Positions 23,493-36,566 of a stretch of DNA of 64,000 nucleotides are shown here, piece by piece; position 1 is the stretch's first letter; each line of letters begins with the position of its first letter. The notes beneath the pieces were generated by a model that was not told where the DNA came from, ran no database searches, and saw only the letters and a list, made by a program, of their open reading frames with translations. Origin of the DNA: Nephromyces sp. MM_2019. Taxonomy: Eukaryota > Apicomplexa > Aconoidasida > Nephromycida. Location: NCBI GenBank assembly GCA_015657535.1, contig JADHZB010000615.1:1-64000 (forward strand), read 5' to 3'. The position numbers were made by a program, and so were the translations under genes.

Positions 23493-25631
23493 TTAATTCA
23501 AATATGATAATAAAACTTTAGCAGTAGAGTCGTAGTCCTGTCTTATTTCGTCATCTAAATTTTTGAATATACATTTTATCAATGATCTTATTTATGAAGT
23601 AATTTCAGATGAGTAGAAACCACTTACTTCTATGGAAAATCATTGAATCCTCAAACGTTATTTCTTTTGAATCTCCATTCTCCTCATTTATTTGGTTATC
23701 AAATGCAGATTTTAGGATCTTTAGGTTCGATAAACTTGATCCTTGATTACTTGTTGAGTCCGTAAGTATATTATTACACTCCGAAATTGTTTCATTCAAA
23801 TATGCCTTACAAATATTCTGATAAAATTTTTTAACAAGCTTAATAATGAATTAATAAAACTTCTTGATTTTAACCTTTAAAGGCATTAGATCGCTCTCAT
23901 TTAATAGCTGAAACTCATCAGTAAGAAAAAGGAAGTGCTTGAAGCACGAGTTCAAATTTGCAACTGCATTGTACTAAAGATAAATTTTTGAGTAGTTTCG
24001 AAAAGATAAAGTATTTTTTAAGGATTCTAAAATTACTGTTTCAAGATGGTGTATATGATGACGATAGACGTGAGCGTAAATTCTAAATATTAATAGAGCA
24101 CATGTCCTGGTAATACTCCGAAAATTTTCTGATTCTAAATAAAAAAGCTTAAGGGTGATAAAGAAATTTAAACAAAGGTTGAGAATTATTTTTCACCTTT
24201 CAGGCTTAGTATGTTGGTGTCCGCTAGTTGTTCATTAATCCAAACAAAGGCTCGTTCGATATAATTTTTGCTATTAAGGCTCACAATTTTACCATCCATT
24301 TTGCAAAAGTATACAATACTGAAAAACAAGCAAAAATCTAAGTCAAAATGAATAATTCAATAATACTTACATACCAGCCTGCAATCATTAATTCACATTG
24401 GCAATAATCCCATAAGCAGCTCATAACAAGTTGCACGTCTTCTAGACAAGAAAATACTGTTCATTAATATAGGAAAAATATTTTCTAAACGATTCAAAAT
24501 TAGCCCTTAAGTTTAGCATTTTTATAAACGAACGTAATGATGCAAGCCATTGTTCTTTGCAGACTGTATTTGGAGCCCTCACAATTTCTCTCAAGTTTTT
24601 GTTCCCAAGGGATTCAGCTAGTGCTCTTTGTGTCCTGAACAATTTGAAAAATATAGCCAGCATATACATAAAATTCTTAGAAGGTTTGATTACACATTTA
24701 GGTTCTCAAAGATGTTTTTCGCTTTTGCCCCGATGAAATTATGAAATATTTTCTTTTGTGCATTTGTATTTTGGGTATCTGGTGGTATATAAAAAATTAT
24801 TTCGAGACATTTTTGATAATTAAAATTATAACATTAGGTGGAAATTTAATACAATTCCAATACTCATACTCAACCTTTGTTTTGACGAGAATCTCGAGCT
24901 TTGAATAAGCCATCAGTGTCGTCTAATGGTTCATTTTTATCTTGAGATTCATTTTCAATAATATTGTTGATAAACTCAGATATTTCTAAGGAGTTGTCAT
25001 ATTTGGCCTTATTAGGCTCATTAATTATGTTGTTGTCTTTCCCATTTATATTTATTTTGCTTTCTTGTATCTGTCTGCTGATGCTTAAATTATTTCTAGT
25101 TTTATAACTACTCCTGGAAGAAACACGACTATAGCTCGACTTGAGTTGATTATTTTTCCTAAATTTGAAAACTGAATTGCCCAAGATGGCCGTAGCTTTA
25201 TTATTATTATTTTTTGAAGATCTTGTTCGATCATCATCATTATGGTATTTTTGATTGATTTTTTTCAATTCCTTGGTTTCAATGCTTGGAAGAATGTTTG
25301 TTTTATCAATTTTTATATTTGTAGGTGACTTTTTCTTTTCCAAAGTTGTTTTCTGCACTCCGGTCTTGATAAGCACTTGTTCTTTAAAAGTTGAATTAGT
25401 TTTGATATTTTCACAGTTAAGGACTCCTTTGTAATATTGATTTTTAGTTCTCTCATGATCTTGATTAGTTTTATTTTTACTCCATAAATTACCTTTTAGT
25501 CCTTTCCATATACCTTTAGTCATCCGTCTCCTTGAAATGTCAGATTTTCGAAACCAATAAGATGGGCTATATTCTTCATTTGATTTTTTAGCTAATTCAA
25601 TATTTGTGGCTAAATCTAGTTTTTCATCCAT
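23493..25631 (-). CDS. MOB1: MOB1/phocein-family kinase activator with long N-terminal extension
   Basis: Nine exons (25631-24875, 24778-24694, 24634-24534, 24456-24375, 24318-24197, 24134-24037, 23973-23875, 23817-23628, 23554-23493) give about 531 residues. The MOB fold starts near residue 280 and follows the family throughout: SLGNKNLREIV, EQWLAS, KMDGK, YIERAFVWINEQLADTNI, ENFRSITRTCALLIFRIYAH, SCFKHFLFLTDEFQLL. The His pair in RIYAHVYRHH matches the zinc-binding His pair. The Cys pair is CQC, where MOB1 normally has Cys-x4-Cys. MOB proteins activate NDR/LATS kinases. The first 280 residues are basic, low complexity and unlike MOB1, and about 80 residues follow the fold. The intron at 24533-24457 was chosen because it restores the family's length. 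Confidence 0.87.
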
Positions 25632-26202
25632 TGTGGTTCAATAAGAGTTTGCAAAACCAAAAATATGATAATTAATTTTCTCAATGAATGCAATTTTCAA
25701 ACTTAACTATGCACATTTTGAAAGGTTTCTCTAGGATTACTACTCAAACTTGGTTGAAAATTAATAGAAGTTACCATTAAATATCCATTCTTCTTACGAG
25801 TTATTCTTACCTTAAAATCACACATGTAGAATTCTTAACATATAGAGCTTGAAACTAAATGCAAATAACAATTTTATTACATCTGAAATAATAAAATTTT
25901 ACGTTTGAAAAATCTCCTTCATTGATAATTAGAAATTTCAGTTGTCTTAATTATAGAGCACAGCAAGAGCTTATTGAAGGCCGAGTAAAAAATTAAATTT
26001 AAAGGTAGTATTATTTTATTTACTTTAAGAAGTGAATTTGTTAAAATATTAAGCAGAAATTGACTTAAGTTCAATAAAGCATGGAAATGTAGACTGCGAA
26101 AAAAGTCGAAAAATTCTTCTTAAACTATGATATAATGAATATTTTTATATATCTTTTGAGTTCTGTAGCAAGCTTATCTTCTTTGTTAAAAATAATAATA
26201 AC
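25632..26202. other. Intergenic stretch
   Basis: AT-rich, between the CKS1 stop and the MOB1 start. Nothing recognised. Confidence 0.55.
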
Positions 26203-26795
26203 TCATAATTTTTTCGCTGATTTAATCTTTTTTGTCTTCAAAGGTCTTCGTAAGCATAGAATTTGAGGATTAGGACTGAATTTATTTTTGATTCAATTGA
26301 ATGACAATTGTTTGCAGAAAATGCATACTTGTAGCATCATCATAAAACACTTACGGATAATTATAATAGTGTTCCCATCCATGTGCTTCGCTGACTTTAA
26401 GTTTATTTGCAATAATATTAGATGATATAAGACCCTTCTTTTTGCTTTTTCTCGATTTCTCTTTAAAAGTTTTATATAATCTATATTGCTGAATCAATTT
26501 ATATTCTCATTACTTATATCTTCCCTAAAATAATTTACCAATTAAATACCTGTTCGGTTAGGATTACATGCCTGAAAATCCAAATATAATCAGTAAGGCT
26601 CAGTTATAAATGAAAATTGCTAAATATTTACTTGTATTCATAATGTGAGTCCTGCAATTTGCCTTCGTGGCTTTCTATTGAATTTCCTTGAGAATCATAA
26701 GCTCTTGAGAAGTTGGCAACATCACCAAATAATTTTCTCTCGTAAAATGATTCATAATATGAAGCCTCACCTTCCACTTGAGAGAGAGCCTTCAT
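26203..26795 (-). CDS. CKS1: Cyclin-dependent kinase regulatory subunit (CKS1)
   Basis: Four exons (26795-26632, 26571-26550, 26488-26355, 26275-26203) give 130 residues. The Suc1/Cks signature is clear: HYEYKHVILTE (human EFEYRHVMLP), then SEAHGWEHYYNYPPNPQILC and LRRPL (human [23 protein letters not shown]). These are the CDK-binding and phosphate-binding strands. Canonical CKS proteins are about 79 residues. This one has roughly 50 extra N-terminal residues and a lysine-rich insert (KEKSRKSKKKG) in place of the usual loop. An upstream leader exon cannot be excluded, because an acceptor-like TTCTAG lies just before the ATG. Confidence 0.9.
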
Positions 26796-27311
26796 GGTTC
26801 TAGAATAAATTTGATATTAATATTCCTGAAATCTTATAAAGATTATAGATTTTAAAAAGTATCAATATTGATATACGGAGCGATCTACTATGTTTAGCAT
26901 ACCCTCTTGGTGAAATCATATAAAAGAAAATAAATATCAACTAAGGAAACTAATTTTAAAAAGTTACGATTCAAAAATAACTAAATTTTTACAAGTCCTA
27001 TGACTTGATTTTGATTTGCAACAAAAAGATTCTAAATCTTTTGCAGCACTTGAAAGTAAATTTAAAAAGTCACTGACAGCCAGAAATAACAGCAACTAAA
27101 AATTTAGTATTCATTGAATCGTTCATATTTCTGTTGTTCTTTAAACAAATAGCTCATTTACAAATAAATACTTTTTATATTTATGTTAAGGGATGAATAA
27201 TAAAAAAAAATTAGTCAAATTCTGAGTTAAAAAGTAAGTCTAAGTTGTTTATTTATTTAAAAGTACAAAGGAATCACAGATTTCAGGTATTCATTTTGAT
27301 TCTTTCAAAAT
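26796..27311. other. Intergenic stretch
   Basis: AT-rich DNA upstream of CKS1. Nothing recognised. Confidence 0.55.
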
Positions 27312-28340
27312 TTAAAAGTCCTTTTCAATTGCTCTTTTCAAAAGATTAAGGTGCGGTTCTGGTCCATCCATAGCATACACAGATTTTATTTCCCAAATAG
27401 GCCACATCTTAAAAAGTAATTTACCACGAATCATTCTCTCACTAACAAGGCCATAAAATCGACTATCCAGTGATTTATCTATTGACAATTTGTATATATT
27501 AAATTAAGTTTATGATGTTTTGAAAATGAAGAATTTACCTAAATTCTCTCCTAACAGAATTACAAAACCTTGAGGTACATTAATATCTTTTACTTCACCC
27601 TTTTGATCTATTATCTTAATATTATCTCCTTCAATAAATAGACAATTTAATTGATTTAGTTTTTATGAGCTTATCTGAATATCGATCAATATTTATAGTA
27701 AACTTACCACCCATAGCACAAATTCGTTTGCAAACCCAAGAATTGTTATCCAATGGGTTCTTGGATACGACTATATCACCACGTTTATAGCCAAATAAGC
27801 TTGGGCCTAAGATATCTAACCATAGAGTGTCGTAATCCTCCCCAATTATTGGCCACATACTTGCACCTTCGGACTGCATTTTAGTGTTAAAGCAATTATA
27901 ATAATATGGATATTAGATTTTATAAAAAGGGGCTCAACTATGTTCTATTCATTGAAAGTATATTTCGAAAATCGTAAATACTATTGTGAAGCACTCGTAA
28001 TAATTGGCAACTTACCTTAATTATTAAAAATAGATGATGATCGATAATAGACTTAATGCTCATAATAACAAAAATTTTCCACCAAATATCTGAAAGCCCT
28101 CTGGCTTTTGTTTTATTGATATAAATAAATCCTAACCACCTTTCCTTGAAAGATTTTTCATTCTTGAATAAAACGGGATATGTCAGCTTGAACCTGATTT
28201 TATAATTATTTATGTCATTATATTTTAAATTTAGGAATTGTAGCAGTTAGGTATATATACAAATATGGATGTAAGAGCAAAATAAATTTTATCGTATTTA
28301 ACCTTAGGGAGTTGAAAAGACGTCCGAATAAATTTTTCAT
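27312..28340 (-). CDS. Inner-membrane-peptidase-like signal peptidase (S26 family)
   Basis: Five exons (28340-28303, 28193-28016, 27873-27708, 27628-27539, 27478-27312) give about 212 residues. The S26 serine/lysine dyad is visible: EGASMWP (Ser at about 77) and VCKRICAMGGD (Lys at about 121). GYKRGDIVV is the usual strand after the Ser box, VPQGFVILLGEN matches VPxGHxxxxGDN, and DSRFYGLV matches the DSRxYGPV box. This points to the mitochondrial inner membrane peptidase branch (IMP1/IMP2). A hydrophobic segment at about 50-70 (IFVIMSIKSIIDHHLFLII) would be the membrane anchor. The basic N terminus fits mitochondrial import, but which IMP it is cannot be told. Confidence 0.88.
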
Positions 28341-29444
28341 TTATAATGGAGGCTCGGTAGTTTTTTTGATTCGTTAGTTACCTTTTGGGTAATCGAAGAG
28401 CTTTCTTTGAATAAGTGTATTAATTGAAAGACTGCTTACTTATACTAATTATCATTTCTAAATTGATCATAAAAGGTTGAGTATTTAGACAGTTGCCGAC
28501 AATGGGATCAAGATGTTTGAATATTGTTTGATCATTTACTCTTGAGTAGTGAAGCTTAAATAAATTATAAAAATTAAGGTAACGGTCCTATTAACTACTT
28601 ATTACTTTTACGAAGTGATGTGATTAGTTCTAAACATTAATGAGTTGCTAGATTTGCAGATATAAAGCACATATGTATTTTTAAAGCATATAATACCACT
28701 ATTAAAGAATATGATACTAACTACTACACACATGCCTAGTCGATTGTCGGAGGCTTGAGAAAAGATATTTGATTAAGATGAAGCGCCTATACATTTGTGA
28801 TAAGGTAAAAGAGACTAATACTCTATGTATTGAGTTGTAATATAAGTTTTCAATGGCTTAAAATATTTATTTTACTTAATTAAATACCATAATTTGACTC
28901 GCAAACATATATTAACACACAGAACAAACTCCCATGTATGATAAAAACTGCTACAAACAACCAATTTATGCACAAATACACATGTTTAAACATACATGTA
29001 AAAAAATACATATATAAATATTAAAAATATTAGATCAGGCTTTAATAATTCAACTTATTAAGACATAAGATCATGATAGCAAATTAAAAAATTGTAATAA
29101 TTTATCAATAAAGGTTTGAAAAGGAATGAAGGTGATAAAGCATAAAATTATCGTGATTGTATCTTTTATTCAAATAACTGACAAGTTTATGCCCAAAGTT
29201 AAGACAGAATTGAAAGCATTCCAAGTGTTAAGTTCCTAAAATAGAAAGGTAACATATTATTCGAATTGTTTGAGTCATTAATGTGATAAAAAATTTGTTT
29301 GATTTGTGACAATAACCTTTCTATTTATAAGAGGGTAAGGTGAGATGAATGACTCGGATATAATTCTGTCGAAAATTTAGATTTATCAAGTGTAAAGAAT
29401 GTAGCATTAATAAGTAAAAATATCTTGCTAATTCTAAATAAAAG
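28341..29444. other. Intergenic stretch, about 1.1 kb
   Basis: AT-rich, between the PIH1 stop and the peptidase start. Only a weak CA-containing patch at about 28,910-28,990. No gene seen. Confidence 0.55.
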
Positions 29445-31348
29445 TTACGCATTAGCTAGCATATACCTTTTACTAGCTTTGAAAATTGTTAAATACACTG
29501 TATTCCCTACATAAACAGCATCCAATGTATCTCCAGAGCTTATTGAATTAGGTTGTAGTACCAGGCAAAGCCTAAATGTTTTAATATGCAGTTCAGTTTA
29601 TCATTTTCTAAGTTTTAATTTTTCAGTTATGTATTATTAATAAGACCTTGGATTCTTATCATCCAAAATAAAATTATAAGCCTTTATAATTGTATGATTT
29701 GATTCTCTTGTGATAGAAGGTTGTTCTTTCCTGGGGTTCTCTAAAGTGAAAAACATTCGAGTTTGTTCATCAATAACGTTTAGAAATTGATACAAAAAGT
29801 TAATTCAAGGTGCTTCGTTTTATACAAATTTAAGAAAAAAAAAAATCTCTTTCTTGTGTAGTCATTACGTGTTGGAGCAGGTGTAGCACAATTGTTAGCT
29901 ATTCGATTAGGTGTAATTAAATTTTCATTTTCTTCAGGAAACGTAGATGACTCCAAAACCTCAATTAAGGGCTTTTTGTTGTTAGGTTTTAGAGGTTTAT
30001 CTTGAATAAATTGAGACAATTTGATGTGTGTTATGCAAATTCTTAAATATGTGAATTAAAGAGATCACTTTCCAGATAAGAATAAACAAGACAAAAACGA
30101 AATTGACTTAAGAAAAATGCATATGACTTTAAAGAAAATTTGTTCTTTAGTGCCATTTGTGCTAGAATATAAATTTGCAGAAAAGAGTTAAATTTACCTA
30201 TAGTAGGATTTAAGTTTGAAAAAACTGGGTTTTTATGTATGTTGGTATTGTTAAAGTGGTGATTGGGGAAGAATGTTAGAGAATTTGGGTTGCTTTCTAT
30301 GATTAAAGAATCTGAAGACCTTTTCTGACTCAAAAATTGTAGATTTTGAGTTAATAAGAGTTCATTTTCTGTCCAATTTTACAGGGTAAAAAGTTATAAA
30401 ATACACTCTGCTTTAATATATATCTTGAGATTCATATAAAGTTCAGACCTTGCTTTTGTAGTTTTATAATGGCAAGATAAATGACATATTTCCTAAATTC
30501 TTTATCATCAAGACAGCGATTGAAAGTTTCGGTGCTTATAAGCAAATCAGATATGGCCCAACTGCGAAATTAGATAATCACACCAATTAATTATAAAAAA
30601 AATTGTATAAATTTATATCACTCCGATTTTCCGTCTGAAAAAATCAAAATACTATTTGCATTTACTAACGAATCAGAATTTGTGGCTTTAGATTTCTGTC
30701 TTTTGTTGAGCCCGATTGGAATTACATTGTCTGCTGCCTATGAGTAATAAATTGGATTATTTCCTAGGTGAAAAACTCTTGAAAAATTATTCTTACATTT
30801 TGGTCCTTTATTTCAGTAGTTGTTGGGAATCTAAAGAAAGTTTAGAAGGGGGCTAATTATTGAGTCAAATGGTTTAAAGTTTGATTTAGCTTACTTTTCT
30901 GAATGGTAGAAGTTAATGTAATAGTCTATGGCGTTTGTGTTAAGATCCGTCTCTGATATAACAATCACTGCCTGTGTTTTAAGCTATTTATATGTAGATT
31001 CATGGTGATTAAAGGAGATTATTTCTATACCTTCCTCATTATCGTCTTTACACCGAAGCCAATGCGCTAAAATAAAGGGAAGAGTGTATAGCTTCTATAA
31101 ACTTAAGATTTATGTGCTTACCCAATCTTCAATATTTGTGAATAATTTGACATTGGGAGTAGGAGACAGGTTTTCAATCTGGGAGCTAATTAGCTCCGAG
31201 TATTCCTATAGCACGACAAAATAAGTGAAATCTGGTGTTGTTTGTAGTACAAATTTAGTAAGTTTCATACCTGTGGGCTTTTTGTTACAAGTTCATCAAG
31301 CATTCGCCACATTTCAGAGGCCTTTTCTAGTATTTTGGAGGATTCCAT
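29445..31348 (-). CDS. PIH1-domain protein (R2TP/HSP90 co-chaperone type)
   Basis: Twelve short exons from 31348 to 29445 give about 388 residues with consistent phase. The N terminus, ASEMWRMLDELVTKSPQEY, is the PIH1 opening (human PIH1D2 has FWNLLDDLAQSDPEGY), followed by SPTPNVKLFT (human PEPQLCLQT). A helical segment WAISDLLISTETFNRCLDD comes later, where PIH1 proteins have their conserved helices. The C-terminal 50 residues (RLCLVLQP…DAVYVGNTVYLTIFK) look like the CS-type beta strands of the family. PIH1 proteins link HSP90 to RUVBL1/2 for assembly of snoRNPs, PIKK kinases or dyneins. The middle (about 225-330) is Asn/Pro-rich. The exon at 31066-31031 is the least certain. Confidence 0.7.
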
Positions 31349-32755
31349 TGTGGCAATTTCCTTGGTTAAGCTTTTTCCATAGATTGGTTATGTAGCTATT
31401 GTTCAGTCAGAAAAACTTTCGAGTTTTCACAAACTTGTCTAGTGCCCAGAAAAAATTATTGAGATTTCTCTTTCAGACTTGAGTTTGTTGTTTGTATGGC
31501 TAGTGAAAAAATGTTCATTTTAAATTTCTTTATTAGATCATGGTCTCGAGCAACAGTATATCGATAAACTTGTCTATATTTAAGCTTGTTTAATGTTTGA
31601 TTGTTATAGAGTCGACATTGGTTTATAGTTTTATTTCAATATTGGGTTTTGGCGTTTTATCAAAAATACAAAAATGTAATTTGAGTGTACACTTAGGGTT
31701 ATGCCTGGGTTCAAACTCAAAGTTGTTGATCTGAGTTTAGTTATCATTTTACTAACTTAAAAGTATTTTGTTCATGTGGATTTGTTCCATATTAAAATCA
31801 TTATGGATTATGTATAAGTATCTATAATGAGGATAGCTAACTTAAGAATTCAAATTGAGCTCAAATTATCTAAACCTTAAATATAAAAACATCCAAAAAT
31901 TCTATTCAAAACAATCTTAAATTAAAGATTAATTTAATTATATGTAAGGACGCCTTTTAGTGTGTTTGTTTGATGAATAATGCCTATCTTATTAGTGAAA
32001 ATCAACGATGACAATTAGAAAAGCTTTCAAAATATGCTATAGCTGGTTTTTTAAAAAGGGTTTCTCGAAAAGAGAGAGTTTCAATAATTTTTTAGTACAA
32101 TTGCATCGTTTGTAATATTGCAGGTGCCGAAATATCTCACGAGTTTCTCTCAATTTATGTATCATCGTTAAACAATTTACATCTAACTGTTGGAGATTTT
32201 TTTTATAAAATATGGGGTTGAGGAAATTTTGCTAAAGCAAACAAGGGCCCACAACAATGGCTCTAATTAGTTAATCAATACAAGCCAACTATGCTTTCCA
32301 CATTCTAGCTTCTTTACGTATCTTTCAATTTATCTAGAATTGGATATATAATTAAGTGTAACAAAAATTAGATTTGACACAAGTCTAAACCACATACACG
32401 TTTGATTCAAAATCACTTAAGCTTGTATATGTTTGATGAATTGCTTGAGTAAATCAAATATAAAATTAAAGCTTCTCATGAAATCAATAAGCTACTTCTC
32501 TCTTTATACTACACTTGCTCCATTTGTAAAAGTTTGTTTGAAAGTTTATTAAGAGGACAAGTCAATACTAAAAGCTACTAGTGAATTTAATCACACTTTA
32601 CTAAGCTATTCAACTAATAAATACGAAATCAGTTTTTTTTATAGTACATGAACAAATTTAGAAAATTTTAGTTATAAGTCCTTAAAAGGTCACATTGTTA
32701 AGTTCTTTCTATATCTATTTAAGTTTCTTTGTTTTATTCAATTATCATCAAAACC
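31349..32755. other. Divergent intergenic region, about 1.4 kb
   Basis: It lies between the PIH1 gene (-) and BCKDHB (+), so it should hold both promoters. AT-rich, with no motif that I can assign. Confidence 0.6.
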
Positions 32756-34502
32756 ATGCTTAGAAGCCTATTCAAACTACCTAGAATTTCTGCTGGGACT
32801 GCAATCCCGCATTTGTTTCCCCTTAACAGAGCTATTTCTACCACCTCTCCGAGGCGCTTGAATAGTCAAGCTTCCTCCAATGCTGGTCCTACCCAGGAAA
32901 TGAATTTAGTTATGGCGCTCAATTCTGCAATGCATATGGCCATGGAAAATGATCCAACGTACGATCTTCCACTATATAAATTTTTCTATTTCACTAACTA
33001 CATAATTTATTTTGCTCTGAAGTCTATTTAAACTTTTATATAAACTATTATAACTATATATAACTCTCGATTTATAGAAACCTCTATAAACTTTTATATA
33101 AATGAGCTCAGTTGCTGTGTTTTTGGCGAAGATGTCGCTTTTGGTGGAGTTTTCCGATGTTCTGTTGATCTTAAGGAAAAATATGGTTCTCATCGAGTTT
33201 TTAATACCCCTCTCTCCGAACAAGTAATCAACACTTATTCAGGCTAACTGATTACTTTAATCCATCACTTAAAATTAAAATAAATCTTGTGTATTTATTC
33301 AGGGTATAGCCGGGTTTGGTATTGGCTTGGCATCAATGGGCTGCACTTCGATTGCAGAAATCCAATTTGCAGATTATATCTTTCCGGCCTTTGACCAAGT
33401 ATTTATAATTATAAAATTGTCCTATAACTTATATAAAATTTTCTTTTTTTATTCCCTCCAGATTGTAAATGAAGCTGCCAAGTTTAGATATCGTGCTGGT
33501 GGAACATTTGACTGTGGTAAACTTACATTTAGAAGCGCTTGGGGAGCTGTTGGGCATGGCGGTCTTTACCATTCTCAATCTCCAGAAGCTTACTTTGCTC
33601 ATACTCCTGGCTTGAAAGTAAAATGACTCAAGAGTTTATGATTATGTAATTTAAAGTTGAATTAAAAATTTTATCAGATTGTCATACCCAGCCGACCATA
33701 TCAAGCCAAAGGTCTACTTTTAAAATCTATTAGAGGTTAATCAATAACAATTTATACACATTGACTGAATATTAGATCCAAAACTGAATTTTCTGTTTGA
33801 ATTAGACCCAAACCCTGTAGTGTTTTTTGAACCGAAGGCACTCTACAGAGCAGCAATAGGACAAGTACCCGTGGGCTATTATGAATTAGAGCTAGGCAAA
33901 GCAGATGTTATGAAAGAGGGAACTGATGTATGATCAAATGCTTTTCTCTTCGTTTTTACTTTCCTAAAGCAATAACTTTATTAACACATTTAATCTAATC
34001 AGGTAACTCTCGTTGCTTGGGGTAATTTGGTTCACCAATCAATGGATGCAGCACAGATGCTTGCTGAAGAAGGGATATCTGTTGAAGTAATCGATCTTCA
34101 AACTATTTTACCTTGGGATGTTGACACAATTGTTAATTCAGTCAACAAGACAGGAAGATTAGTTGTAACCCACGAAGCTCCAGTAATTCTTTATACGAAA
34201 CACACCTAACTCATTCTTAAAATGCCTTACTATATGTTTTTCTAATTAGTACACCGGAGGTTTCGGTGCTGAGATTGCAAGCACCATCCAAGCTAAATGT
34301 TTTTATAACCTTGAGGCACCAGTTAAGCGTATATGTGGCTATGACACCCCTTTCCCACTTGTCTATGAAAAGGTATTTTATTTATTTTAATTTAACAAGG
34401 ACGAAAAATTCAAAAAAAAATATTATTTTGTGTTAGTTATACCTTCCCGACAAACACAAGCTATTTGATGGCATTAAAAAGATGATGGAAGAGAGTGGTT
34501 GA
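32756..34502 (+). CDS. BCKDHB: 2-oxoisovalerate dehydrogenase E1 beta subunit (branched-chain)
   Basis: Nine exons (32756-32958, 33112-33223, 33303-33398, 33462-33617, 33678-33735, 33806-33927, 34003-34182, 34250-34372, 34437-34502) give 371 residues, the normal family length. Motifs run in order: [111 protein letters not shown] and GYDTPFP. The phrase HSQSPE and the K+-site residues are typical of branched-chain E1 beta. The N terminus ([12 protein letters not shown]…RRL) is a mitochondrial presequence. In several apicomplexans BCKDH serves as the mitochondrial pyruvate dehydrogenase. Short introns (48-153 nt) show the gene style of the right-hand region. Confidence 0.96.
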
Positions 34503-35224
34503 AATTATAGATTCATTATTTTTATGATTGTTTTTATATTAAACGACTTATGATAATTATATTCTATATTCTAAGCATTATATATATATATGATTTTATT
34601 CCCATATTTTTCATTATAATTGATGATTTCTTCGGTGAGACTACAATTTATTATAAATTCCAACCCTATTATTTTTCATTTTAATTAAATTGAGTCTCAT
34701 TTATAAAGAAGGTGTCACTTTAAAGTTTTCATTGAATATTTATAATAATATCTGAAACAAACCCCTTAACTTTCATGAAATATCCGTTGCTCACATGAAA
34801 CATTGATAGAATAAACATCTTTCAAGCTTTAAATATAAAAGAATAAAAAATTATTTACCTTTTATTTATTCAAGTAAACAGTCTTGACTTATTTTTAAAA
34901 TGATTATTTATGAATTTAAAATACTACTTGCTCGAAGCAGTAACTGTAAAGTGCACAAAATTTTTAAAGGATTTAAAAAGTGTATAACCTTAGTTTCTAA
35001 ATATTGTATTAAAGATAAAAATTATAACTATGTATAAGATTGAGAATTTTTATTTAAAAATGTACAAGCTCCTCAAGTTCAATAATAAAAGCAATGTTTA
35101 AAGTGTTGACATTTCAAATATCTTAATGAACATATGGTGACGATAATTAGAGCCAAGCGTTTCATTAAATACAATTTTCAATTCATCTATTTAATTTTAT
35201 AACTTAAGAAACGCTAATCATCCA
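34503..35224. other. Intergenic stretch
   Basis: AT-rich, between BCKDHB and SLBP on the same strand. Nothing recognised. Confidence 0.55.
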
Positions 35225-36566
35225 ATGAAGTACTCAGATAAAGGAACTGAAAAAAAAGGGGCAAATTCTCGTCGTTTAAAAGACATAGAGCTTACAAAAA
35301 AGTCTATTGGCTATTATCGTTACTCTAAGATATTTTCAAGAGAGAAACGTAGAAGAAGCTTATCCGAAACCTGGTGCCCAGAAACACCAAATCCAGAAGA
35401 GGTTCAAAAACTGATTTCAGTATCACATAAAACACCCTAATTTACTACCAGAGATCAATTTCTTTTTGTTATGACTTAATTACAATTCATATTCACTCAG
35501 GGACTTAGCTGTTCATTATGGTCCAAAAAGTTGAAGCACTGGAGGAAATCAATCCACAGATGGACAAATGTCAGTATTAGGTTCTTTTTAATACATCATA
35601 ACAAAAAATGCATTATGAAACAGCTCAATAACTCTTTTTTGACGCATAGCTGAAATATTTGTATGTTAAAATTAGCTAAACGAAAACTCCTTTCAAAAAC
35701 TATTGGAAGAACCAGACTTGAAAATAACAGAAATTAAGTTATCACAAAAGGAATTTTTAAAGAAGGACTTGCATATAAAAACAGAGCTAGAAAATTCAAA
35801 TAACTTGAATTCCGCTAAACCCTTAGAAATCAATAACCAAACAGCATCAGTTAGTAAATATCTTTAAACTTTTTAATACAAATAGTAATATTTTCCTCAA
35901 TTTAATAACTGCACATATTTAGAAAAATGGACAAATCGAGATACTCAGAAGGATAATCCTTTCAGATCCGCTTCAAGATCCCATGATAGACATATTGGAA
36001 AACTTGACAGCACAATCACCCACTTTTTTCATCCCCAAACATTATAACAGCACAACTACATTGGAAAAGTAATTGATACGACTTGTTTTACAAAAATTGA
36101 TCTTAATTTGTTTTAGATTATAAAATTCTTTTGTTTACCAATGACAACCTGATTAACTTTGTTAGAGTTTTTAATTGTTATCAGGTTTTACACAATCTCT
36201 GAAGACGACCTCGAACAACGTATAAATAATCTTAATTCTAGTGGTAAAATTTATAGTCATTGGAAACTACTTGGATTGAATCTTTACAAACACCTTCTAA
36301 ATAACAATTTGAAGGAAGATACAGAAATCAAAGACCTAGTTGAAACTTCTAAACCAAATTTAGAATTGTCTTATTTTGAGGGTAACTATTCGAAAATTTT
36401 ATCTTAAATATTAAATGAACATATTTTTGTTTCAGCTTTAGAAGAATGGCATACAAGTCTTAGGTTAAAACAGCTAATGTCAATTGGTAAAATACCTAGA
36501 ACGCTCCCTATAAGGGGTACTCCCATATTCTCAACTAACTCTTCGAAAGACTTAAGATGTTTATAA
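35225..36566 (+). CDS. SLBP: Histone mRNA stem-loop binding protein
   Basis: Six exons (35225-35419, 35501-35569, 35676-35849, 35923-36068, 36185-36381, 36436-36566) give about 303 residues. The RNA-binding domain is at residues about 15-88: RRLKDIELTKKSIGYYRYSK (human [20 protein letters not shown]), the invariant TPN at residues 54-56, then SLWSKKLKHWRKSIHRW (human SWDQQIKLWKVALHFW). The domain starts almost at the N terminus, unlike metazoan SLBP. The remaining 215 residues are Asn/Leu/Lys-rich, with no recognised domain. The protein binds the stem-loop of replication-dependent histone mRNAs for processing and translation. Confidence 0.9.

Noticed and set aside
24442..24457. A 16-nt intron in MOB1
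   Set aside because: The phase did not match. A 77-nt intron (24533-24457) restores both the phase and the MOB1 spacing.
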